Shown: piece after piece, positions 44,989-56,398 of the stretch
Layout of the letters: each line of letters starts with the position of its first letter
How positions within the stretch are numbered: position 1 is the stretch's first letter
NCBI GenBank assembly: GCA_014529385.2
Contig: CM043969.1
Location: 18,152,446 to 18,212,445 of the forward strand
Direction of reading: 5' to 3'
Length of the DNA stretch: 60,000 nucleotides
DNA from: Adiantum capillus-veneris
Taxonomy: Eukaryota; Streptophyta; Polypodiopsida; Polypodiales; Pteridaceae
Position numbers and translations under genes: made by a program
The notes under the pieces: generated by a model
Told to the model about the DNA's origin: nothing
What the model saw: the letters and a program-made list of their open reading frames with translations, nothing else
Databases searched by the model: none

Positions 44989-45481
44989 TCTGAAATCGTG
45001 GGTTCTTGTGGGTTCTTGTGGGTTCTTGTGGTCTTGGGTTCTTAAGTTCACGAGGAACTTGGGTTCTTACGGAGTTTTGGTTCTTAATGTTCTTCTGTTC
45101 TTGAGGTTCTTATGGGTCTTGAGGTCCTTGGGTTCTTTTTTTGCTTGCAATCTATGTTCGAGAAGGATCTTCTCTTCACCCGAGTTCTACTCTTTTCCGC
45201 GGGCGCACCCCTTGCCGGCCTTGCGCTCACACCAAGGTTGCTTTTTCCCACCTCACGTCGATTGATCGGCCGCCAAGTGCAAGGTTCGATCTCAATGAGT
45301 GAAAAGAGGCACAAGGGGAGGCTGGACAAGCCCTTCTTTCTTTGGTTTCCACTCACTCTTCAAAAACAAGATTAGGAATCGACACGCCCAAGCGAACTTG
45401 GGTTTGTACGACCTCAACAAGCAAAAAAAAAATCAGTGGTTCTTGTGGTTCTTTCCTTGAGTGATACAGAACATTGCCAAA

Positions 45482-45493
45482 GCTCTGATACCA
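45482..45493 (-). promoter_or_regulatory. Primer-binding site, body 1
   Basis: The minus strand reads TGGTATCAGAGC, one base from the LTR 1 terminus. Confidence 0.9.
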
Positions 45494-45494
45494 A

Positions 45495-46711
45495 TGTAAG
45501 ATACAGCGGAATGAATGTTTGAACCTTGCTCAAGATGAGTGCTCCGAATTGTGCTCAAGGTTCCTTTTACTTTACGAAAGGGAGAGCCTTCCGTTTCTTT
45601 AGTGAGAGAGTGCAATGGACACTGTGCGTGAAGGTGAAGAGACTAAGAGATAGAGAGAGAAGAGAATACGACACCAGAATGTTGTCAAAACCCTCCTCCG
45701 AAGGCCCCACTTTCTATGGCAAGAGCGGTCTACTTATGATTGCACAAATCTCTACAATGCTTGGACTAGCCGACGATGTCGACCACGGTGAGGAGGACGA
45801 CAAGACGGGCTGAAATTTGAAAATGCTAAGGGCTAAAATCTGCAAATCTTTATCTGCTGAATTCTGACACTATGTCAGTGATGACGACGATGAGGACGAT
45901 GCAACAACGATGCGCTGAAAACGCAGATGCTTAAATCTGCGTTTTCCGGGCTGAAACTGTAAACCTTGCGGAATCTGACCGTGCGGCGAGGATCTGCTAC
46001 GGGAAGGTGAGATCTGCGAGGTTCCGGGGTTCTACTGCGGGTACTGAATGCTGAAAACTGAAAACCCTGATGCTTGTGGGGGTTCTGTCGCGAAGATCTG
46101 CAAAAACGCTGAAGTGCCTTGCAGATGCAAAAACGCTATGGCTGAAAATGATCTTCTGCGGTGGAAATCTGCTAATTGCTGTAGAAACTGCTAGCACTGG
46201 GGCTTCTGCTTCTTGCTATCACTAGGAATCTGCAAGATCCAAAAACGCTGGCTGATTTGGTCCAAAAACGCTAGGCTTATGTTGTGGAGCAAAAACGCTA
46301 GGCCTCTTGGGGGTTCTGCTGAAAAGTTGCATGTTGAGCAAGGTGCTCCTGCTGCCTCTTCTGCCAATTAGTGCTAGTCTAGGTTTGCTTATATACAAAC
46401 TTACTCAATTTGCTCTACCTACTTTCCAACAAAAGTCACTTAAAAATAATAAGTGAAAAATGTCAAAAATAAGGAAAATAGGCTAAATGCACTAGGAAAT
46501 TCCCCTGAAGGATTCTGATGGGAATGCTTATGATCATGTTGTGTGCAACCAGAGGATATGCATCTACACTAAGTGTATGGGCATGCACGGTCTGCGAACA
46601 GACTCACAAAAGTGCCATATCACTTCTAAATCTAGACTGACTGGACTGACTGAACCCTCGTCGTGTTGTAGCTTGTCCACGGACACATAGGGTTGGATGT
46701 GTCATGTGACA
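45495..46711 (-). repeat. LTR 1 (right) of the dimer
   Basis: 1.2 kb. The minus strand starts TGTCATGTGACACATCC and ends GCTGTATCTTACA. It contains AAAACGCTG-type repeated motifs and GAC-rich blocks also seen in the LTRs at 57266-58479 and 58480-59471. Confidence 0.88.
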
Positions 46712-46716
46712 CTCGC
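46712..46716. other. Target-site duplication, right copy (CTCGC)
   Basis: Identical to 38970-38974 and directly outside the right LTR terminus. Confidence 0.85.
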
Positions 46717-46769
46717 GGTTGCAAACAAGTTCATCGCCCAATTTACCCTTTTACGTTGCACCTTTGACA

Positions 46770-46781
46770 TGGTATCAGAGC
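46770..46781 (+). promoter_or_regulatory. Primer-binding site of the host element
   Basis: A perfect TGGTATCAGAGC follows the LTR end TTTGACA at 46769. Confidence 0.9.
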
Positions 46782-47996
46782 CACGACATGCTCTCGAATT
46801 GGATCCATGATTTGTGCAAGTTTTTGATGCACAATTTTCGCAACAAAAAGAGGCGTTTTGCTGTTTTTTCTGCGTTTCACTCATTTGGGGCTGATTTCGA
46901 CCGTACTGGGCAAATTTGATAATTTTATTCCTTCTACCTCGACCTAGCATCATCACATGCCCAAGTTCTACCGTGGAGAGAAGTGATGATTCTGACATGG
47001 ATTCGGTCCGTGATGACGAAGTGCAAGATGAGGGTGCAACTAGCGGTGGTGGTGAACAACCCGTCAACGAGGAGTGGGGAGATTGGTCCCAGTTCTACTC
47101 AGCGTAGGTGATCAACCTATCAAGACACCTACCCTCCCTACTTTTCCCTTGGATAGGCAATTGAATGGCAAGAACTATGTCATTTGGAAAGCTACCATGA
47201 TGGCGGTCATTGACTCTTACAAGCTTGGAGGCTTTGTTTCAAGCAACTTTCAAAGGCAAAGGACCATGTGGAAGAAGTCATGGGAGCGTGTCAATGCTCG
47301 AATTCGGTCTTCTATTATCCTCAACAGTACACCATCAGTCATCAGTCACATCCAATTGATGAAAGATGCGAAATTGATTTGGGATCAACTTTCTTCACTA
47401 CATATCAAGTTTCTCCAATGAAGCGGATAGCCCTCAAGGTGCAGTTAAAGACCCTCGATGCGAAGAATTCTTCCATGCGGGAACACATCAACAAGATGCA
47501 GGAGAGATGATTCATATGGGAAAGCTTATCAGTTCGCAGGACATGGCCATCCAGCTTTTGGCCCAATTACCTCCTCGGTATACCAATTTCTATTCTTCGT
47601 TGATTACAAGTGGCCGGCTGAATACTATTTCTTGGAACGAGATTGTTCCAATGGTGTAGGACCAAGGGAAGCATTTCAATACAGGGAAGAAGTCAGGATC
47701 CAAAGCCCCACAGAACCTCACAGCCCCCTTCTTCTGATGCACAGGGTAATACCACAGAGGATGGTAAAGAAAGATCTCTTCTGAAGGCATGGATGGGGCA
47801 ACATTAACAACCAACGGGCACTTGTATTGTTTGATCCAGGTAGTACGGATGACTTATCTCTACAAAGCTTGTTGACAGTTGAAGACGTCAATTTACAACC
47901 CAACCTTGGTGTCTCTATCCAAGCATTGTCTGCTTTTAAAGGACAAAACTCCAGCTTTACTCCTATTACAGAGAAGCTGAATTTAAAGAGAGAACC
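46782..47996 (+). pseudogene. Host element gag and protease start, broken
   Basis: The gag begins around 46990-47150 with LDRQLNGKNYVIWKATMMA and GGFVSSN, resembling gag proteins with a DUF4219/UBN2-type start. It continues as LIWDQLSSL, then after frameshifts AIQLLAQLPPRYTNFYSSL. At 47812-47996 a protease-like ALVLFDPGSTDDLSLQSLL appears, with D-P-G-S where D-S/T-G is usual. The frame is cut at 47996 by the LTR element at 47997-50942 and resumes at 50943 in integrase sequence, so the reverse transcriptase is deleted. Gag looks Copia-like while protease and integrase look Gypsy-like; I leave the superfamily open. Confidence 0.6.
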
Positions 47997-48649
47997 TGTA
48001 ACAAATTGCTGACGTGTCAAAGCCACTAAAGAACACAGCCAACCTGCAGATCCCGGCCAAGAAGCCAAAACCCTAAGAAGCATCAACAAGAAGAAGAAGA
48101 AGTTTTACAGGCTTACAAAGTCTTGACGAGTGGCCTATTTTTAAAGAAGAGTTCCCACCAACTTACGGGACCCCGTCCGATGCGACCCAAGTGACACAAA
48201 GGCATTAAAAATAAAGCAGAACACACTCAAAAGACTTTGCACATCAAAATATGATGACGTGGCATATGTACGGACGTAAATTCACGGCGGATTTTTAGGG
48301 AAATCTCGAAATTTTAGGAAAGTGATTTTTTGGGGCCAACTTTTCATATTTGATGCTTTTAGGCTTTGGGCCTTTAAATATGAGCCTTGGGGGCCCTCTC
48401 TGGCACTCTTTAGCGCGCAGATTGCAGAGGAGGTGCTTCCCGATTGTTGTACTTTGCGAATCAGCAGTAATATAAAGAAATACTGAAAGGGGCGCCAAGG
48501 TTTGGGGCCAATACTCTCTGGGGTGGAATTCCGCCACTCCGTGTCCCGTGTCGTCTCTCTCTCTCTCTCTCAGTTCAGTTGTTATTGAAGTGCTAAAAGT
48601 CTATTCAGTCTGTTCTTTTCTATTGGCACATGGTGTCCGTCTTGTGACA
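47997..48649 (+). repeat. 5' LTR, 653 bp
   Basis: Starts TGTAACAAATTGCTGACG and ends TCTTGTGACA. It contains TTTAAATATGAGCC as a TATA-like candidate near 48375, GGGGCGCCAAGGTTTGGGGCC near 48490, and a short CT run at 48554-48572. Confidence 0.88.
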
Positions 48650-48650
48650 C

Positions 48651-48662
48651 TGGTATCAGAGC
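48651..48662 (+). promoter_or_regulatory. Primer-binding site
   Basis: A perfect TGGTATCAGAGC, one base after the 5' LTR. Confidence 0.92.
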
Positions 48663-48719
48663 ATCAGGCGCGTGCTTTTCTGAAAGCATACCGGTGCTAC
48701 AAAAGAGCAGACAGAGCTA

Positions 48720-49370
48720 TTGATGGAATTTTATTTGAGAGATCTTCGCCCTCCATACCTATTAGCGACTCCCACCCTTACTTCATCGCGCATCGGGCGC
48801 GCTCCCGTCTTCACCGCTCATGACTTACAGGGCATAAGCCAATTAAGATCACTTGCAAGAGAAGGATCCAGATTTGTTTCAAGTCACTGTTTTTCTCAGA
48901 AGCAGTGTCATGCAGATGTTGATGTCTACAACTACCAAGCAACATACTCCAAGTACTTGGCAAGCTTTCAAGGAAATAAAAAATTTGCCCAAAGTTATAT
49001 GGTTTCTGACATCTTCCTTCGGAGTGCAACTTCTAGAAGAGTGGGGTATCCTGAAATGCTTGCCATGGAAACCCTCGCAGATTATATCTTGAAATTTCTA
49101 GACATCTCTCAGTGGATGTCTCTTCACGAGTAGAAGACCTTGGAGGTTTAGTGCGATTGCTATCTTGGGACTACCATTGCCGTCAAAGAAACACTGTTTG
49201 TCCAAGAGCTGACGGACCATGCTGTGCTCGGCTACGACCTCATGGAAGGAACCTAACCCTAATTTTTGGTGCAGGTTTCAAGATGGAAAGTCAGTCAACT
49301 TTTCGAGCTCGATTGATGTCGAGATTGCTTTTTACTTGTTTGGTGATCCTGTTTGAAATTTGTTTGAAAT
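48720..49370 (+). pseudogene. Gag-like block of the nested element
   Basis: Two overlapping frames share the gag core: STTTKQHTPSTWQAFK at 48915-48980 and QLLEEWGILKCLPWKP just after. Equivalent blocks occur on the minus strand at 1096-1374 and 2825-3157 and on the plus strand at 53720-54060. Stops and a frameshift break it, and no zinc knuckle, protease or polymerase follows in the body to 50259. Confidence 0.55.
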
Positions 49371-50271
49371 AGATGGTATCTGTTTTAAACTTGTTTTGGT
49401 GCCGATTTGAATTGTTTGACTCTGGTTTGATACTGGTTTCAATGATTGATGATTTTACTCCAAGGTGGAGAAGTGAGAAATACTGTTTTGGTATTGTTTG
49501 AACCTCGGAACGACGCAAGCCGATGCATGGGGAGCGTTTCGTTGTATGTTTGAAAACCTCCAAACGACGCAGGCCGATGCCTGCGGAGCGTTTGGTTGTA
49601 TGCTTGTAAAATAAATGTTGTTGTGACTCTCGGCCCTGACCTGGATGGTTATGCGGGAGGAGTATTAAGAAGTCTGAGCAATGGTTACTCTCAGCACCTC
49701 CAAACGACGCAGGGTGCGGTCTGGGGGGCATTTGGTTGTAAAAGGCCTCTATATCTCCCGGCCCGGACCTTTTTAGGTTATGCGGGAGGAGTGATGAGAG
49801 AGTCGTTGAATATCTCCCGGTCCGGACGTTGTTAGGTTATGCGGGAAGAGTGTTCATCAGCGGCTTTATGTTTCTATGTCTTGTAACATGCATATGTAAG
49901 CATTTGTGTTGCATTGTGATGTGCCAATTACTGAATATTCCTAATTGGATGAGATTGCCTTGGTATGTAATTTTAGTGCATCAAGACACTCGTGGAAGAT
50001 CAGTACGGTCTGGGTGTGATGGCTAATTTTACTACGTCGGAATATCAAGAGTTTCAATTTGGACGAAAGGAGAAGCTAACTCCTTGATCAAAAGAGCAGA
50101 AAGGAGAAGCTAGCTTCTTGATCAAAACAGCCGAAAGGAGAAGCTGACTCCTTAATAAAAAGAGCAAATTGATTGTCCCTCGAAATGTCCCTCGGAAATT
50201 TTGAGCTAACTTGAGTTGTTTTGCAGATATGCTGTAATCGTGGACGATTACTCTCTTTCAAGAAGGGGAGA

Positions 50272-50813
50272 TGTAACAAATTGCTGACGTATCAAAGCCA
50301 CTAAAGAACAGAGCCAACCTACAAATCTCGGCCGAGAAGCCAAAACCCTAAGAAGAAGCAGCAAGAAGAAGAAGAAGAAGTTTTACAGACTTACAAAATC
50401 TTGACAATGGCCTATTTTTAAAGAAGAGTTCCCACCAACTTACGAGACCCCATCCGATGGGACCCAAGTGACATAAAGGCATTAAAAATAAAGCAGAACA
50501 CACTCAAAAGACTTTGCACATCAAAATATGATGAAGTGGCTCCTGTACGGACGTTCCGGAATTCGCGACGGATTTTTAGGAAAATCCCGAAATTTTCGGA
50601 AAGTGATTTTTTGGGGCCAACTTTTCATATTTGATGCTTTTAGGCTTTGGGCCTTTAAATATGAGCCTTGGGGGCCCTCTCTGGCACTCCTTAGCGCGCA
50701 GATTGCAGAGGAGGTGCTCCCCGGCTGTTGTACTTTGCGATTCAGCAGAAATATAAAGAAATACCGAAAGGGGCGCCAAGGTTTGGGGCCAATACTCTCT
50801 GGGGTGGAATTCC

Positions 50814-50863
<50 letters not shown>

Positions 50864-50942
50864 CAGTTCAGTTGTTGATTAAGTGCTAAAAGTCTCTTCA
50901 ATCTGTTCTTTTCTATTGGCACGTGATGCCCGTCTTGTGACA
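50272..50942 (+). repeat. 3' LTR, 671 bp
   Basis: Matches 47997-48649 nearly base for base. It is longer mainly because of an expanded CT tract at 50818-50860. Confidence 0.88.
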
Positions 50943-51240
50943 CAACCACAAAGATTAAGAATCTTTCTTATTAGCTTCACTTGAGGGATGTGATGAAATC
51001 TTGGGAATGCTTTGACAACTATTTATCATGAGGAACTAGAATCTCTTAGAGAGATGTACCCTCAAGATCCAGATATTGCTACAATTTGGGTCCATCTTCA
51101 AGATGGACATTCAAGGCCACCTTATTCTTTTAAAGAAACATTGTATCATCAACAAGCTATATGCATAGCTCAACCCTTATGACAAAAGGTGATAGCAGAA
51201 GCACATGATTCCCTATCACAAACTATAACCGGCCCGTACA
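50943..51240 (+). pseudogene. Host element continuation: integrase zinc-binding region
   Basis: REMYPQDPDIATIWVHLQDG, then YSFKETLYHQQAICIAQP and KVIAEAHDS fit the stretch before and inside the H2C2 zinc finger of Gypsy-type integrase (spacer, then G-x-L-x..., then E-x-H). It is decayed, stops before the catalytic core, and its reverse transcriptase is missing. Confidence 0.5.
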
Positions 51241-52746
51241 ATGTAGAGGGCGGTACTATTTCAATTACCTGTTAACTTTACACAGAGCACTGAGAAGGGA
51301 AGAGAACACAGTTGCGTCCAGCGAATAGAATGTCACTGCGCACACGAGACCGACACCCTGTAGGCCCCAAAGACTCACGCCCCTTTCGGTATTTCTTTAT
51401 TCAAATTAAGGTAGACGATCCGACCACTTAGCACAAGCTTTCACAAAGCTGTCCAAACCTGGCGAGGGTTGAAAACGCAGGTTTCGACCGGATTTCGACA
51501 ACATAACGGCGCAAAAACCCCTGTAGGTCAAAAACACCTGTCTAGGACGGATTCCCTCGATATCTGAAAGCTTTCTGGTGAGCTGTCACAGAAATTCAGC
51601 GGGCTGTAATTCTCTGTTTTTCACTGCCGGGAGCCCAAAAGCCTGTACACGCAAGGCTCCCGATGTTCCCTTGCAGTTTAGGTGCGAAACCCTAAACCTG
51701 CAGAAAAACACAGCAGGCTGTAATTCCCTGTTTCGGATCGTTTTTAGCGGAGCGAACACGCCTACACGTGTCCCAAGGGCTCCCGCACGCAATGGGACAG
51801 TTCCCCTGTGAATTGGATGAGTTTTCACGCGAGAAAACTCTCCAAACTCGCAATCTTTCGTGATGGAACTGTCCGTACCTGTGGGGGATTAGCAATTAGC
51901 TAATCCGGTTCCTGTTCAGAAGGCTCTTGCCTTGGCAAACGCGCATAAACCCCCAGAACTGTACATAGGTCAAATGAGAAGCCCACTAGTGGGGCATAAC
52001 ATATTGTACGTAGGGGAGAAAGAGAGCAGTATGTAGCGTGCGGGGCATCACTCCCGTCACCATACTGTGCATAGAGGGCAAGGTAAGCATTCCATAGCTT
52101 CTGTACCTGCTACAATCCACCTGAGGCTGAAAATGGCGCCCCCTTTGTTGATATGCAGCTCGTTTTTGCCTCCCAGAGTGGCAGAATCGCTCACAGGCTG
52201 ACACGTCACCCAGTTTCCGAGTTTGGGTTTTCCCTGCTAAAAATATCTCAACCGGTGCGTCAGTTGACTTGGCAGCAGAGCAATAAAATGTTCCCCTTGT
52301 CATTCCAGAGCTAATGACGCGAACACATTTTCCGGTCAAAAATAGCAGTTCCCTAAATTTTAGGAGATGCTTCCATGGCGTCCCTATCGGTCTCCTGACC
52401 ATCATTGAAGACTACCATTTGACCAACATCTACAATGTGGGTTAATTTACTGGCCCCTTTCAACTTATAAAGTTGATGTGACTTGACGAGTGGCCCAAAT
52501 TCCAGTTTGGCGCACACGAGCTTCCATACTCATCAGAATTCAGTGCTAACTGGCTCGGGCAGTCCCTGTCTGACCGACCTAGATCCCCGATGTGAGAAAC
52601 CCATTTGGCTGCAGCCGTTTCACACTGGCCATGCAATGTCCACTTGCACCTTTTCAAGGGTTCCGAGGAAAACAAGTAAAAATAAAAATAAATAAAAATA
52701 TCTAGTACTTATTTACGGAAGGCAGCAGGAAAAATACACCTCCTGG
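51241..52746. other. Possible minus-strand LTR remnant; no gene
   Basis: The minus strand at 51360-51410 carries AAATACCGAAAGGGGCG and TTTGGGGCC, as in LTRs of the 47997 family, so part of this may be a diverged LTR. No termini, primer site or target duplication could be placed. Two internal blocks repeat (GCAGGCTGTAATTC / GCGGGCTGTAATTC near 51600 and 51715). Confidence 0.35.
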
Positions 52747-53460
52747 TGACACAAACTGCTGACATGTCAAGCCACTGAAGAACAGAACCAACCTGCAGAT
52801 CCCGAACGAGGAGCCTAAACCCTAAAAGAAGCAATTGAAAAAGTTTTACAAATTTGCGAAGTCTTGTCAAGTGGCCTATTTCTAAAGAGGAGTTTCTGCC
52901 AACTTATGGAACCCCATCCAATGGGGCCAAGTGACCTAAAGAGATCAAATAAAACGGAACCTCTACACACACACACAGAGTGATGACGTGGCAACTATAC
53001 GGACGCTCGCATTTTGTGCTTACTTGCTAACGTGGAAGCCTGTACGGAATTCCACGTTTCACGCTGACTATGCTGACGTGGCAACCTATACAAATTTTCG
53101 TGATTTACACTGGGTAGTTTCAACGCCAGCTTTTGAGGCCAGATGCTTTTGAGTTTAATGCTTTTCATGGAACTGCTTTTCATAGCCAAGGGCCTTTAAA
53201 TATGTGCAGAGGGCTTAGTCTCTGGCACTCTTCCGAGTGAAGGTGCAAAGCACAAGTATCGGCATTGTACTGAGTTCAAGCAATATAAAGAAATGCCGAA
53301 TGGGACGCCAAGGTTTGGGGCCAGTGCTCTCTTGGGGTGGAACTCCGCCACTCCCCGTCTCGTGTGTTTTGCATCTCTTTCAGTTCAATTGTTATTTGAA
53401 GTGCTTAAAGTTGTTCAGTCTGTTCTTTTCCGTTGGCACGTGGTGCTCGTCCCCGTGACA
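52747..53460 (+). repeat. 5' LTR of truncated element, 714 bp
   Basis: Starts TGACACAAACTGCTGAC and ends CCCCGTGACA. Same family as 47997-48649 but clearly diverged and lacking the long CT run. Confidence 0.82.
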
Positions 53461-53461
53461 G

Positions 53462-53473
53462 TGGTATCAGAGC
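53462..53473 (+). promoter_or_regulatory. Primer-binding site
   Basis: A perfect TGGTATCAGAGC after the LTR at 52747-53460. Confidence 0.9.
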
Positions 53474-53666
53474 TTCAAGCGTGTGCTTTTTTGAAAGCAT
53501 ACCGGTCTATCAAAGAGGAGACAAAGCAAACCGGCGCCTCCAAAGTTTACTAGAAAGTTTATTAGCCCGAAGTTATTAGCCACTCCCACCCTTACTTCAT
53601 CGCGCATCGTGCGCGCTCCCGTCTTCATAGCTCTGTCTTACAAGGCATAAGCCATAATGATCACTA

Positions 53667-54042
53667 GCAAGAGAAGGATCAAAGATTTTTTCAAGCCACT
53701 GTTTTTCTCAGAGGAAGTGCCATGCAGTGGTGGAAGTCTATAGCTACCAAGCAGCACACTCCAAGGACTTGGCAAGCTTTCAAGAAAATTTTTGCCCGAA
53801 GTTACATGCCTTCTGACATCTTCCTTTGCAGTGGAGCTTCTGGCAGAGTGACTTGCAAGAGAAGGATCAAAGATTTTTTCAAGCGATTGTTTTTCTCATA
53901 CGCAGTGCCATGCACTGGTGGAAGTCTATAGCTACCAAGCCGCACACTCCAAGGACTTGGCAAGCTTTCAAGAAAATTTTTGCCCAAAGTTACATGCCTT
54001 CTGACATAGTGCAGCTTTTGGCAGAGTGGGGTATCCTAGACT
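53667..54042 (+). repeat. Tandem duplication of the gag-like block, unit 188 bp
   Basis: GCAAGAGAAGGATCAAAGAT begins at 53667 and 53855. The unit covers the gag core, and 188 is not a multiple of three, so the second copy is out of frame with the first. Confidence 0.9.
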
Positions 54043-54307
54043 GCTTGCCACAAAAACCCTAGCAGATTACGACTTGAAATTGAATTGATAACCTTGTAAA
54101 TCCAATGTGATTGGTTTATCTTGGCGCTACCATCACCACCACAGAAAGACTATTTGTCGAGGCTTGTTTCGACTATTCAAGAGTTTATGGACCATGTTGC
54201 AATCAGTTTCAACCTTATAGAAGAAACCTAACCCTAATCTTGGTGCAAGTTTCAAGATGAAAAGCCATTTGTCTTTTCGAGCTCGACTGATGTCAAGATT
54301 GCTTTTT

Positions 54308-54564
54308 AAGTTTGAATTTTATTGGCTCTATGTGCCACGTGAACATGCTTCATCCACTTCCAAAACCAATTCTATACATATCCCTCGATAAGAGTGTCTA
54401 GAATCCAAGGAGGATTAGACTTTAGTACCGGCAATTCTGTGAACCTATTTGCAAGACCTGCTTTTCCGGACGAGTCCATAGATTGGTTTTCCAGTTTTGC
54501 AACCCTCTTGCATAAATGGATTGTATAAGAAATGGATTGTATAAGCATTTTGATAGATGTTGTT
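54308..54564. other. Unclassified spacer
   Basis: Not similar to anything else in the window. It contains a short direct repeat ATGGATTGTATAAG (twice near 54515-54545). Confidence 0.4.
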
Positions 54565-54677
54565 TGTCACGTGACACATCCAACCCTACGTGTCCGTGGA
54601 CAAGCTACAGCATGACCAGGATCCAGTTCAGTTCAGTCAAGTCAGTCTAGAGTATAGGAAGTGATCTAGCACTTTTG
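54565..54677 (+). repeat. LTR 5' fragment, plus orientation
   Basis: Starts TGTCACGTGACACATCC and matches the first ~113 bases of the LTR family at 38975-46711 (there on the minus strand), ending at GCACTTTTG. It appears to be the left part of the LTR that resumes at 58480. Confidence 0.7.
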
Positions 54678-56356
54678 AATTCCAAAAAACACATCAAGGC
54701 ACTCCTCCATGAGGAGAGCGTCCATACCGGGAACAAAGCCAGAGACCTCGATAGGAGATCTCGGACTAACTTCGAGGCGGGCTCTCTCAACAAGAGAGGG
54801 ACTGATCACATCATGCATACTACCTGGGTCAAACAATATGACAAAACGTTGTCCCGACGTACGACCATAACATTTAATGAGAGAATCATCAACGGGAGGG
54901 TCAGGAGAAACATGGGACACACTCGTGTTATCATTCATTGCATTGACAGAGGAAGTGGGTTCTGTGGATTCTTTAGATTCATTCGATTCAAGCTTAGGAC
55001 ATGTTCTTTTTATGTGACCCTTAATGTGACAATGAAAACAACGACCTTCCTTAGAATAAGTGCTTTGCTCTTCCGACGTGGTGTATCCTCCTACAATTCC
55101 TTGTGCTACCTTTTTATCTAGAGTAAGCTTAGGTTTAGCAATTGTGTTAGCCTTACCCTTAGATTCATTGGAAGAATTCTTTGATGAGATACTCTTGGAA
55201 GATTGGTTAGAAGAGTTATCATTCTTACCATTCTTACCGTTCTTACCGTTTCTGAGGGTTCTGAGAAGTCTGCGAGGTACTTGTGGAAGTCTTGTTCTCC
55301 TTAGGCTTTTCCCCTTGTTGCGCTTCATCTCGTGGGCGAGAGCAATTGCTACCGCTTTGTTGAGATCGATTATATCGAGTATCTCGACATCATACTTGAT
55401 ATACTCGTCCAATCCGTAAAGAAATGCCTCCTTGCGCTTCGCATCCGATTTGCGTAATTGAGTGCCGAGCTACATAACACGATTAGAGAAAGACATAACC
55501 GGCATACCGTTTTGCTTGAGAGCTCGCCAATCGTCCTTCAATCGTGCAAGGTACTGAGGTGGCATAAACCGCGCCTTGAGCTTGTCTTGGAAATCAGCCC
55601 AACTAAAAGAGGGGCGTGAAATCGTCGGCTGCCTCTAGGTGCACGGCTAGCTATGCCTCTTGCCATGCCTGGTACCAATTAATGGCATCACCGGCAAGGT
55701 ACATAGCTGCCGTCAAAACTTTGCTATTGCCTATTTTCTCAATTGTCGCAAAATAAGCATTAAATTGATACAACCAAAAATGAATTACAGTAGCATCCAT
55801 CTTACCGTCATACTTACTGAAAGTCAACTTCTCTGTGAGACTGGATGGTTGGAATCCGCATCGTGGCTTGCGTCACTTGACGAACTCCCACGATCTTTGG
55901 GTGGTTCGGTCTTCGAGGCTAGGACTTGGACAAGCAATTCTTAAGTGCGTAGCTCTCGTCGAGCTTCACGCTCCGCCCCCAAGGCCACTCTTTGAGTTGC
56001 ACGCTCCGCCTCAAGGAATGCGATTCGTGCTGCGTCTTTCGCCTTTCTTTGTTGTTTTCTTTCTTTGCGTTCGTTGCGCTCGCGTTCTAAAGCAAGGCGA
56101 TTGACTTCTTGTTGAGCGGCAAGTCTTGTGTTTCTTTCGTCGCGCTCACCATCCTTAGCTACTTGCTCACGGTCCTTAGCTTCTTGTTGTTCTGCTTTGC
56201 TTGCGAGTTGTGCCAATGCAACTCGATTCGTTTCTTGTTGTTGTGCCATCATGTCCAACATCGACTTGACCATCATGTCGAGGAAAAATCTTCGCCGCCT
56301 CTCTCATGCTCATCACCTGTATGCGAAGTATCCATTCCGCTTCGGGCGACGACCAT
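54678..56356 (-). pseudogene. Gag-protease of Gypsy-like element, broken
   Basis: Starts MVVARSGMDTSHTGDE at 56356, then after a frameshift a long charged helix (55941-56276, NRLALERERNERKERK). The capsid region at 55412-55900 reads WADFQDKLKARFMPPQYLA and RALKQNGMPVMSFSNRV with stops between. The last part is open from 55412 to the junction: a Lys/Ser/Asn-rich linker, a CCHC knuckle C-F-H-C...H....C near 55040, and a protease-like VILFDPGSMHDVISPSLV near 54790 (D-P-G-S core). Gag packages the RNA and the protease cleaves the polyprotein; as written the copy is broken. Confidence 0.7.
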
Positions 56357-56398
56357 GCACTATGATCTTTGGTTCTTAAGTTCACGAGGCACTTGGGT

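Larger units (their letters stand above)
38975..46711 (-). mobile_element. Dimeric LTR retrotransposon: LTR-body-LTR-body-LTR
   Basis: Three direct LTRs (38975-40199, 42239-43438, 45495-46711) enclose two similar ~2.05 kb bodies (40200-42238, 43439-45494), all on the minus strand. Each body begins at a Met-tRNA primer-binding site and ends at a polypurine tract. The whole is flanked by a perfect 5-bp duplication, CTCGC, so it behaves as one insertion. The bodies carry a short gag-like frame and a second acidic frame but no reverse transcriptase or integrase that I can see, so the family looks non-autonomous. Its leader and LTR match the gag-protease element at 54678-58479, the likely autonomous relative. 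Confidence 0.88.
47997..50942 (+). mobile_element. Non-autonomous LTR retrotransposon nested in the host element
   Basis: Two direct LTRs, a perfect primer-binding site, a 1.6 kb body and a polypurine tract (AAGAAGGGGAGA at 50260-50271). Flanks are GAACC on the left and CAACC on the right, a near-perfect duplication, and the host coding sequence is interrupted exactly there. The body has only a gag-like block and no pol. Copies of the family also lie at 305-3190 (minus strand) and 52747-54307. Confidence 0.85.
53461..54307 (+). mobile_element. Truncated body of the 47997-type element
   Basis: Follows the LTR at 52747-53460 and matches the body at 48650-49360 until about 54307, where similarity ends. 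There is no 3' LTR. It includes the gag-like block WWKSIATKPHTPRTWQAF, duplicated in tandem. Confidence 0.7.

Noticed and set aside
51241-52746. Solo LTR on the minus strand
   Set aside because: Short blocks match the 47997-type LTR, but no paired termini or target duplication could be placed.
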